Source: an uncultured Collinsella sp.
GTDB lineage: Bacteria; Actinomycetota; Coriobacteriia; Coriobacteriales; Coriobacteriaceae
Reading direction: 5' to 3'
DNA: 64,000 nt
NCBI GenBank assembly: GCA_958443615.1
Contig: CAUCLI010000001.1
Span: 310,001 to 374,000 of the forward strand
Made by a program: the position numbers and the translations under genes. Under the pieces are notes generated by a model. The model had not been told where the DNA came from and ran no database searches. It worked only from the letters and a program-made list of their open reading frames with translations. Every line of letters begins with the position of its first letter. Position 1 is the stretch's first letter. Shown piece by piece: positions 8,773 through 17,900 of this stretch.

Positions 8773-8885
8773 CTCAGGCAAACTTGGCCTGATTGAAACT
8801 AGGGGTACGCTCTGCCTCGGCGCCACCACGTTCACGTGTGACGTGTGCGGTCCTACGGAGCGCGTCTCTTTCAAAGGGGGCCAAC

Positions 8886-11800
8886 ATGAGAAAAGGAATC
8901 AGGCGCGCGCTCGGGGCTTTCGCCACGGCCGCGCTCGCATGCGTGGGCATGTGGGTGGCACCCGCCACCGCACACGCCGCTGAGGACGGGTACCAGATCT
9001 ACCCCACGCCGCACAGCGTGGTGTATGACGAGCGCGACGCCACCCAGACGCTGCGCGACTCCGCCGTCGCCGTCATCGAGGACGGCATCGACGCCGACAC
9101 CGTGAACCGCATGGACGAGGCCCTCAAGCTCAAGGGCATCTCCTTCGAGCGCGCGGAGCAGGTGCCCACCTCCAAGGGCACCACGGCGGTGCTCGTGGGC
9201 GTGAAGGACTCGGGCGGCGCGGTCGATGCCCATGTGGATGCGCTGGAGAAAAGTGGCAAGCTCAAGGTCACCGAGGGCCTGTTCTCCAAGACCGATGCCT
9301 ACCTGCTCGCCTCGCTGCCCTCCGACGGCAACGGCCCCGACCAGCTTATCGTGCTCGGGCGCGACACCGACGCAGCCTATTACGGACTCACCACGCTCTA
9401 CCAGATCTTCCAGCAGATCGAGGGCGCCAAGCTGCGTGCCTTCACGGCGTGCGATTACGCCGACGTCATTACCCGCGGCTTCATCGAGGGCTATTACGGC
9501 AACCCTTGGAGCACCGAGGACCGCATCGCGCTCATGGAGTGGGGCGGCTACTACAAGCTCAACGCCTACATCTACGCCCCCAAGGACGATCCCAAGCACA
9601 ACAAGCAGTGGCGCGACCTCTACACGGACGAGGAGCTCAAGAACCTCATCGAGCCGCTTGCGCAGGCGGGCAACGAGTCCAAGTGCCGCTTCGTGTACGC
9701 CCTGCACCCGTTCATGCACAACCCCATCACGAGCGGCAACTACGATGCCTCCGTGAAGATCCTCAAGGAGAAGTTCACCCAGGTTATGGATCATGGCGTG
9801 CGCCAGATCGCCATCCTGGCCGACGACGCCGCCAATCAGGGAGACGCCCTGTACATCAAGCTCCTCAAGGACATGGACGCTTGGCTCAAGGAGCAGCAGA
9901 AGCTCAAGAACGACGACGGCTCCTCGAAGTACCCCGGCCTCAAGGACACCCTCATCTTCTGCCCGGTCAACTACGGAATCGGCGGTCAGAACACGTCGGG
10001 CGAGGCGTGGTACAAGCAGCTGCCCGAGAACATCCAGTTCGTGAACACGGGCGGCCGCGTGTGGGGCAAGATCGACAAGGCCTTCGCCGACCGCTTCAAG
10101 GCCAACTCCGGCGTCGCCCCCTTCATGTGGATCAACTGGCCGTGCTCGGACAACGACAAGGACGCCCTGCACATGGGCGGCCACAACAACTTCCTCGGCT
10201 CGGACGTGGAGCCCGGCTCCGTGAAGGGCGTCGTGCTCAACCCCATGCAGCAGTCCGAGCCCTCCAAGCAGGGCATCTTCATGAACGCCGATTTCACGTG
10301 GAACCTGTGGGAGTCCACCGAGCATGCGGATGAGACGTGGGAGGACTCCTTCAGCTACATCGACCATAACTCGCCCGTCGCGAGCAAGGGCTCCAATGCC
10401 CTGCGCGAGCTGTCCGGCCATATGAAGCGTATGTACGGCGGTGGCGCCACATGGGAGAACGGCGAGTCCGCCGACATCGCCCAGGCGCTTTCCGACTTCC
10501 GCGCCAAGCTCGGCTCCGGTACCGTGCAGGCCGCCGACATCGATGCCATGGTGAAGGTCTTCACCGATCTCAAGCAGGCCGCCGCCGACTTCCGCGCCAA
10601 CGCGGGCACGGCGCGCATGCTCACGCAGATGGAGCCCTGGATGGCTACGTGGGACGACCTCACCACGGCCGCACTGGAGGCCCTCGAGACGCTGCGGGCG
10701 GACCTTTCGGGCGACTCCTCGAACACCATCGCCCACTATGCCGCCGCCTCGACCGCCTATGACAGCGCGAACGGTCACGGGTTCAAGTACGTCGACCATA
10801 CCGAGTACGCGCGCGTGGGCAAGCTCCACATCACGCCCTTCGTCGCGGCACTCATGGACGATGTCTCCATCCGCGCCACGGCGGCGTCCGACCCCGACGC
10901 GATCCTGCGTCGCTTCATCACGAGCCGCGAGGACGTGCCCACCGGCAAGGCCGCCAACGTTTTCGACGGCGACAAGACCACCGGCGTGACCTACGAGCAC
11001 CCCAATACCATCACGGCGGATACGTACATCGGCCTGCGCCAGACCACGCCGTTCGACCTCACGCGCTTCACCATCACCTACGATTCCGGCCATCGCAACG
11101 GCATCATCAACACCGGCAAGCTCCAGGTGCTGACTATCAGCGAATCGGGCGAGGAGACGTGGAGGGACGTCACGGGTAAGACCGTCTCGGGCAGTACCGC
11201 GCTGAGCGTCGACTTCGACGGCATGAACGAGAAGGGCGTCTACGGCGTCCGCCTCATCGCCACGGCGAACAACAGCGTCAACGGCTCGCTCACCATCAAC
11301 GAGCTCGAGGTGAATAAGCCGGCGGAGGCCGAGTATCAACTCTACACCGGCACCGTGACGAGCAACATGGCCATCGGCTCGGGCGGCGGTCAGTTCTCCA
11401 ACGCCAGCGACAACAACTCCAAAACGGAGGTCATGCTCTGCAACGGCGGCAGCGGTTCCGACAAGGACCACACGAAGGTGGATGCCTACGTGCAGGTGAC
11501 CTTCGACTCCGCCAAGAAGATCGACAACATCGTCTTCGAGCAGGGCGACAGCGAGGCCGGTGACGTCATCTCCTCCGGCAGGGTCTCCTATCAGGACACG
11601 AGCAACACATGGCACGATCTGGGTTCCAGCGTGACCAGCGCCAAGCATCAGGAGTTCCCGCTGGGCGGGGAGAAGGACGTCAAGGCCGTCAAGGTGACGA
11701 ACGGCGCCGTGACGAACCACTGGTGGCGTGTGGGCGAGCTCCATGCCACGCGCGGCGAGGCCCCCGAGGGCCCCTCGGGCACCCCGACCATCACGAGCAG

Positions 11801-14800
11801 CCTGGGCGTGCACGACTCCAACAGGCTCACCAACATGATCGACGGCGATGAGTCAACCAAGTTTTACAGCAACGGCAATGTGGTCAATGGCAGCTGGGTC
11901 ATGTACGCCTTCGGCGGCGCGAAGAACATCGACCGCGTGCGCCTCGTGCAGAACCAGCCCAACGACCACTTCCTGGCCGCCGATGTGTTCTACACCACGG
12001 ATGCGAACCCGAACGCCGCGAACGGCGCGTGGACCAAGATCGGCTCCCTCAACAGCGATCCGGATCAGTCGCTTGATTTCGAGACGGTGAAGGCCACGGG
12101 CATAAAGGTCCAGGCGACGCAGAACACGAATATGTGGGTGCAGGTGTACGAGCTCGAGGCTTTCGAAAAGTACGCGTACAGCGCGGACGGCATCTTCGCC
12201 ACGCAGAAAGACGGCGTCAACCTCGAGGCGCGCGTGGGCGGCGGCGAGGCCACGGCCTCGGGTTCCCCGGTGACGCTCGCGCATGAGGGCGACGTCGTGG
12301 CGATCGACCTCGGTTCGGTGCGTCGAGACGTGACCGCCCGGCTCCTTTCCGAGGCGGCCGCGCCCAATGGCGCCAAGCTCGTGTGTTCGCAAAACGCCGT
12401 CGAGTGGACCGACCTCGCCGGCACCGAGCCGACGAGCGCCCGTTACGTGGGCTATCGCGCGACGAGCGCGGGAGCCTCGGCCGACCTGTCCAAGCTCGCG
12501 GTCTCCTATCTCGACTCCCTGAAGCAGGGCATGGTGTCGAGCGACGTGCGCGGCATCGTTGCGGACAGAGTCCTCGATGGCGACGTGAAGACGTCCGCGA
12601 AGTCCACCACCGCGCCCGCCGAGGGCAACACCATCGTGTTCGACTTGGGCCAGACGCGCGCCATCACCAAGCTCGAGTACTACGTGCCCGAGACGAGCCT
12701 GGACTACATCCGCAACGCGGTCGTCGAGGTGGCCGACGCGCCGGATGCCCAGGATTGGACGCTCGCGCTCGATATCAACAGCGCCAAGGAGATCGATGCC
12801 GAGGCAAACAAGGACGTCGAGGCGAAGACGGCCGTCGACTCCTCAGGCAACGTCCTGTTCACGCATTCCGGTACCTTCGCCGGCAACATGATGATCGGCT
12901 CCGAAGAGGGCCTGAATGTGTCCGGCCGCTACCTGCGCGTCCGCTTCACCAAGGGCTTCGCGGGCCGCAACGTCGAGATCGGTGAGCTGCGCATCAATGA
13001 TGGCGAGTACGTCTCTCAGTATGCGGGCGCGGACTTCGAGTCCGAAATGCCGGAGCAGCCGGGCATGCTGCCGAGCAACATGCTCGACGGGAATATGGGC
13101 ACCTCCTGGGCTCCCCAGGGCACGGGTGCGGGTTCCATCACGTATCACGTGTCCGCCCCCGTCAAGGCGGACGGCAGGCCCATCGAGGGCATCCGCATCA
13201 TCTCGCGCGGTGCGCCGAGCGGTGCCGAGGTGAAGGCCACGGTGTACACCGATGAGGCGTATGGTGCGACCACCGAGATCGCCCTGGGAACCATCACGCA
13301 GACGTCGCAGGAGTTCCGCTTTGGCGAGCCTGCCGCGCGCGCATCAGTGAATTTCCGTGCGGTCAAGGACATCGTCCTCTCCTGGCCCGAGGGCGTGACG
13401 CCGCAGGTTGCCGAGATCTACCTGCTCTCGAATGCCCCCGCGGCGCAAGAGACCGACACCGACGCGCTGAGGGCAAAGGTCGTTGAGGCTGAAAAAGTCG
13501 ACGCGGCTGTGCTGACCACGGATTCCGCCGCCGCCCTCGCTACCGCGATCGGCAACGCGAAAAGCGCGCTGGACAATCCCTCCACTTTGACGCCCGCCGC
13601 CGCCACCACGCTCGTCAAGCAGCTTGAGAACGCCATGGCAAATCGCGTGGAGAAGTACACGGGCGCTGAGCTTTCCGAGCTGGTCGCGGGCGCCATCGCC
13701 GACGGCGGCCTGTACACCGAGGCGACCTGGAAGGCCTATCAAGACGCGTTGGCCGCCGCAAAGGACGCCCTGAAGGACGCCGGCAACATCGGCAGGGACG
13801 CGGGCGAGAAGCTGGCGGCCGACCTTTTGGCCGCGCGCGATGCCTTGGTCTTCAACACCACGGCTTCCGACCGCGCCGCGCAGGCCGCCGAGGACGCGCA
13901 GGCCATCTACGGCGGCGGCACCTACACAGCCGTGAGCCGCAAGGCCTACGACGAGGCCCTGGCCGCCCTCAAGGTCCTGGTGGATATGGGGGAGAAGAGC
14001 CCCGAGAAGCTGACTCCCGCCATGGAGGCCCTCGAGGCCGCGGGCGAGAATTTGGTGGACGTGAGCGCCCTGGTCGCCGAGCGCGACGAGTTCGCAAAGA
14101 CGGACGCCGCCGCCTACACGGCCGCGAGCTTCGACGCCTACCAGCAGGTCTTCGACGATTCGACCCCGTTGCTCGAGGAGGCCACTGCCGAGCAGGTGGC
14201 GGCTGCCGTCGAGGCGCTGCGCGGTGCCCGCGCCGGCCTGGTGGTCCTCGACCTCGACGCGCTCATCGCCGAGTGCGAGAAGCTCTCCCAGGCCGATTAC
14301 ACCGAGGCCTCGTGGAACGCCTTCGGCACGGCTCTGGCCGCCGCCAAGGCGGGCAAGGACGGCGCTGACGCCCCGCACCTTGCCCAGGAGCTTGCGAGTG
14401 CGCGCGTCGCGCTGGTGAACGTGGTGGCCCTGAACGACGCCATCGCCCGTGCCGAGAGCATCGACGCATCGCGCTTCACGGCCGATTCCGTGGCGGCCCT
14501 TAACAAGGCGGTCGTCGCGGGCAAGGCCGCGCTCAAGGCTGGCTCTGCCGAGGAGGTCGAGGCCGCGCGCCAGGCGATCCTGTCCGCCCTCGACGGCCTG
14601 GCGGCCAACGGCGGCACCGGTGGCGCCGGCAACGGAGGCAGCACCGGCAACGGCGGCAACGTCGGCGGTAACTCCGGTAACAGCAACGGCGGTGGCAGCA
14701 CCGGCAACGCCGACAACAACGGTGCAAAGCCGAACGGCGGCCTGCCCACCACGGGCGACGACTCCATGGTTCCCATCTTCGTCGTGGGCGTGGCCGGTGC

Positions 14801-14849
14801 GGCCGTGGTGATCGCGGGCGTGATCGTCGCCCTGCGCCATCGCAAGTAA
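8886..14849 (+). CDS. LPXTG-anchored GH84 beta-N-acetylglucosaminidase, multimodular
   Basis: A 1987-residue secreted enzyme related to clostridial NagH/NagJ (mu-toxin) proteins. Order: signal peptide (1-31), GH20b-like N-terminal domain (~38-175), GH84 barrel (~195-490) with TRGFIEGYYGNPWS and the catalytic pair D313-D314 in AILADDAAN, post-catalytic helical domain (~490-640), several F5/8 type C/CBM32-like beta-sandwiches (~660-1500), a run of FIVAR-type helical repeats (~1524-1905), a Gly/Asn-rich linker, and LPTTG at 1953 with membrane tail. GH84 cleaves terminal beta-GlcNAc by substrate-assisted catalysis, as on mucin O-glycans or hyaluronan fragments. The start at 8886 has AAAGGGGG upstream. 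The GH20 gene follows after 64 bp without a terminator, so they are probably co-transcribed. Confidence 0.92.
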   Translation: MRKGIRRALGAFATAALACVGMWVAPATAHAAEDGYQIYPTPHSVVYDERDATQTLRDSAVAVIEDGIDADTVNRMDEALKLKGISFERAEQVPTSKGTTAVLVGVKDSGGAVDAHVDALEKSGKLKVTEGLFSKTDAYLLASLPSDGNGPDQLIVLGRDTDAAYYGLTTLYQIFQQIEGAKLRAFTACDYADVITRGFIEGYYGNPWSTEDRIALMEWGGYYKLNAYIYAPKDDPKHNKQWRDLYTDEELKNLIEPLAQAGNESKCRFVYALHPFMHNPITSGNYDASVKILKEKFTQVMDHGVRQIAILADDAANQGDALYIKLLKDMDAWLKEQQKLKNDDGSSKYPGLKDTLIFCPVNYGIGGQNTSGEAWYKQLPENIQFVNTGGRVWGKIDKAFADRFKANSGVAPFMWINWPCSDNDKDALHMGGHNNFLGSDVEPGSVKGVVLNPMQQSEPSKQGIFMNADFTWNLWESTEHADETWEDSFSYIDHNSPVASKGSNALRELSGHMKRMYGGGATWENGESADIAQALSDFRAKLGSGTVQAADIDAMVKVFTDLKQAAADFRANAGTARMLTQMEPWMATWDDLTTAALEALETLRADLSGDSSNTIAHYAAASTAYDSANGHGFKYVDHTEYARVGKLHITPFVAALMDDVSIRATAASDPDAILRRFITSREDVPTGKAANVFDGDKTTGVTYEHPNTITADTYIGLRQTTPFDLTRFTITYDSGHRNGIINTGKLQVLTISESGEETWRDVTGKTVSGSTALSVDFDGMNEKGVYGVRLIATANNSVNGSLTINELEVNKPAEAEYQLYTGTVTSNMAIGSGGGQFSNASDNNSKTEVMLCNGGSGSDKDHTKVDAYVQVTFDSAKKIDNIVFEQGDSEAGDVISSGRVSYQDTSNTWHDLGSSVTSAKHQEFPLGGEKDVKAVKVTNGAVTNHWWRVGELHATRGEAPEGPSGTPTITSSLGVHDSNRLTNMIDGDESTKFYSNGNVVNGSWVMYAFGGAKNIDRVRLVQNQPNDHFLAADVFYTTDANPNAANGAWTKIGSLNSDPDQSLDFETVKATGIKVQATQNTNMWVQVYELEAFEKYAYSADGIFATQKDGVNLEARVGGGEATASGSPVTLAHEGDVVAIDLGSVRRDVTARLLSEAAAPNGAKLVCSQNAVEWTDLAGTEPTSARYVGYRATSAGASADLSKLAVSYLDSLKQGMVSSDVRGIVADRVLDGDVKTSAKSTTAPAEGNTIVFDLGQTRAITKLEYYVPETSLDYIRNAVVEVADAPDAQDWTLALDINSAKEIDAEANKDVEAKTAVDSSGNVLFTHSGTFAGNMMIGSEEGLNVSGRYLRVRFTKGFAGRNVEIGELRINDGEYVSQYAGADFESEMPEQPGMLPSNMLDGNMGTSWAPQGTGAGSITYHVSAPVKADGRPIEGIRIISRGAPSGAEVKATVYTDEAYGATTEIALGTITQTSQEFRFGEPAARASVNFRAVKDIVLSWPEGVTPQVAEIYLLSNAPAAQETDTDALRAKVVEAEKVDAAVLTTDSAAALATAIGNAKSALDNPSTLTPAAATTLVKQLENAMANRVEKYTGAELSELVAGAIADGGLYTEATWKAYQDALAAAKDALKDAGNIGRDAGEKLAADLLAARDALVFNTTASDRAAQAAEDAQAIYGGGTYTAVSRKAYDEALAALKVLVDMGEKSPEKLTPAMEALEAAGENLVDVSALVAERDEFAKTDAAAYTAASFDAYQQVFDDSTPLLEEATAEQVAAAVEALRGARAGLVVLDLDALIAECEKLSQADYTEASWNAFGTALAAAKAGKDGADAPHLAQELASARVALVNVVALNDAIARAESIDASRFTADSVAALNKAVVAGKAALKAGSAEEVEAARQAILSALDGLAANGGTGGAGNGGSTGNGGNVGGNSGNSNGGGSTGNADNNGAKPNGGLPTTGDDSMVPIFVVGVAGAAVVIAGVIVALRHRK

Positions 14850-14913
14850 ATACGAGTGGATAGAGCGGGCGCCACCTGTGAGGGGCGCCCGCACCGATAG
14901 AAAGGGAGTGTGC

Positions 14914-17900
14914 ATGAAGCGGAAGTTCACCACGGGGGGGGGTTGGCTCGCCGCCTTGTTCGCCATCGCGTTGAGCGTTCTCTGCCTCGGGTACAGCCCC
15001 GCAGGGGCCTTCGCCGCGCCGACGAACCTTGCGCAGGGCAAGACGGCCACGGCGGACAGCCAAGAGGCGAACACCGTCCGCGCCGAGCTCGCCGTTGACG
15101 GCAACAACTCGGGTTCCGCCTCGCGTTGGGGCAGCGCCAAGGATGAGAAGAACCCTCACGACCCGCATTGGATCTACGTCGACCTCGGTTCCGAGGAGCA
15201 GGTCAAGACCGTGAAGGTGTACTGGGAGAACCGCAAGGCGACCAAATACAAGGTGCAGTACGCCGTGGGTGAAAGCGCCCCCGAGGCGACGAGCGATGCC
15301 TGGAAGGACATCAAGGTCTCAACCGAAAAGCCCGCCCAGAAATACGAGGTGTTCACGCTCGGCACTCCCGTGAGCGCCCGCTATGTGCGCCTGTACATCG
15401 AGGACTTCCAGGCGCAGGATCCGGACGACACGAGCAAGTCTTGGCCGACCGTCTCGATCTATGAGCTCGAGGTCTATGGCGAGGGCGGCTCCGAGCCGTC
15501 TGAGCAGGACCCCACCGCAAACGTCGCGCGCGGTCGCACGGGCGGCCAGAGCGACAGCGAGAACAACGACCTCGTCGCCAACAAGCTCTTCGACGGCGAC
15601 ACGACCTCGCAAGCATCGCGTTGGGCCAGTCGTGCTTCGGCAACCGCCCAGCAGGACGGCGGCGCCCATTGGGTCTACGTCGACCTGGGGCAGGAGCGCA
15701 CGGTGAAGACGGTGCGCCTGTACTGGGAGCAGCGCAAGGCCACCGGCTATAAGATTCAAATCGCTACGGGCGATAGCGTCCCCTCTGCATCCGACGCGAA
15801 CGCGTGGGAAGAGGTGTGCTCGTCTGAGAATCCGCCGCAATCCAAGACCGATACCATCACGCTTCCTGAAGCCAAGACTGCGCGCTACGTGCGCCTGTAT
15901 ATTACGGGGCACACCTACGCCGATCCCGACGGGGGCACCGCCTGGGGCACGGTCTCCCTCTACGAGATGGAGGTCTACGGCGGCACCCCGGCCATGTCGC
16001 TCTCCGAGTTGGCCGACAGCATCAAGGTGCCCGCGCCCGCCAAGGGCGCCACGACCCTGACCGTCCAGTATCCCGACTACGACAAAGAAGCCTTCGAGAT
16101 CGTCTACAACGGCACTGACTACGAGCAGGTGGTGGGCGAGGCGGCCGAGAACGGCGGCATCCCCATCTACCAGCCAATCGTGGACACCCAGGTCAAGGTC
16201 TCCTTCAAGGTGACGGACAAGAAGACCAAGCAGTACGCCTTCTCCGAGATCCCCGTGACCATCCCCGGTGCCAACCAGGTTGCCGAGGGCGACAACGCCG
16301 CGCCTGCCGTCGTGCCCGAGCTGCGCGAGTGGAAGGGCGGCGCCGGCACCTACACCGTGGCGGCCGGCGCGCGCGTGCTCTACGCCGACGCGTCGCTCAA
16401 GTACGCGGCCGAGGCGCTCGCCACCGACTACGCCGAACTCTTCGGCGGCGAGTTGGCCGTCGCCCAAGGCGGCTCCGATGCCGCGAAGGCCGGCGACATC
16501 GTGTTCACCCTCACCTCCGATGCCTCCAAGGGCCTGGGCGAGGAGGGTTACCTCATGCAGGTGACCGACCGCATCGAGGTCGCCGCCGCCCACAAGACCG
16601 GCGCCTACTGGTCCACCCGCACCATCCTGCAGGCGCTAAAGTCCGGCAACGGCTCCATCAACCAGGGCACCGCCCGCGACTACCCGCTCTACAAGGTGCG
16701 CGGCTTCATGCTCGACGTGGGCCGCAAGACCTTCACCCTCGACTTCCTCAAGCAGATGGCCGAGGAGATGGCCTGGTACAAGCTGAACGACTTCCACGTC
16801 CACCTCAACGACAACTACATCTGGGTCGAGGAGTACACCGACGAGATGGTCGACGAGGCCTATTCGGGTTTCCGCCTTGAGTCCGACATCAAGAAGGGCA
16901 CCGACGGCGGCAAGAACAAGGCCGACCTCACCTCCACCGACGTGTTCTACACCAAAGACGAGTTCCGCTCCTTCATCAAGGACTGCCGCGCGATGGGCGT
17001 GAACGTGGTGCCCGAGTTCGACATGCCCGCGCACTCCCTGGCCTTCACCAAGGTTCGCCCCGACCTGCGCACGCCCAACAGCGCGATGCTCGTCAACCGC
17101 CCCAAGCGCGGCAACGACCACCTCAACCTGCTGGCCGACAAGTACGGCGAGACCCTCGCGTTCGCGACGTCGGTGTGGGACGAGTACCTCACCGGTTTCG
17201 ACCCCGTGTTCGACGAGCAGACGACGGTGCACATCGGCGCGGATGAGTTCGACGCCGACGGCAACCAGTACCGCAAGTTCGTGAACGACCTGTTCGCCCA
17301 TATGGAGGAGAAGGGCCGCGACGTCCGCGTGTGGGGCAGCCTCACCACCATCAAGGGCGACGGCACCGTGAAGGTCTCCGGCGTGAACGAGACGACGGGC
17401 AAGCGCCGTCAGATAAACCTGTGGAACGCCGGCTGGGCCGACATGCGCGAGATGTACGACCTCGGCTTCGAGCTCATCAACTGCAACGACACCCAGTACT
17501 ACATCGTGCCGAACGGCGGGTACTACCACTCCACCGGCCTCGACCTCAACACGGTGTACAACAACCCGCTGAACACCATCGGCGGTACCACCATCCCCGC
17601 CGGTGACGAGCAGATGGTGGGCGGCATGTTCGCCATCTGGAACGACATGAGCGGCAAGAAGGACAACGGCATGAGCGAGTACGACATCTACGAGCTCATC
17701 CACGAGTCCGCAGGCCTGTACGCCTCCGCCTCGTGGGGCAAGGGCGGGCGCAGCCTCGACGCGGCCAAGCAGGCCGTGACGGGCGTAGGGGCCGCACCGC
17801 ATACCAACTTCGGCTACGCCGCCCCCGCAAATGAGGCGGGCGTGCATGCCCAGTGGAACATGAGCGACCTTGCGGACGCCTCCGGCCTGGGCAATGACCT

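Noticed and set aside
8871..11813. 980-codon open frame on the minus strand opposite GH84
   Set aside because: A by-product of high GC3 codon use; no domain, no ribosome site, fully covered by a well-supported gene on the other strand. The same applies to the 900-codon frame opposite GH20 (16636-19338) and the 982-codon frame opposite ppc.
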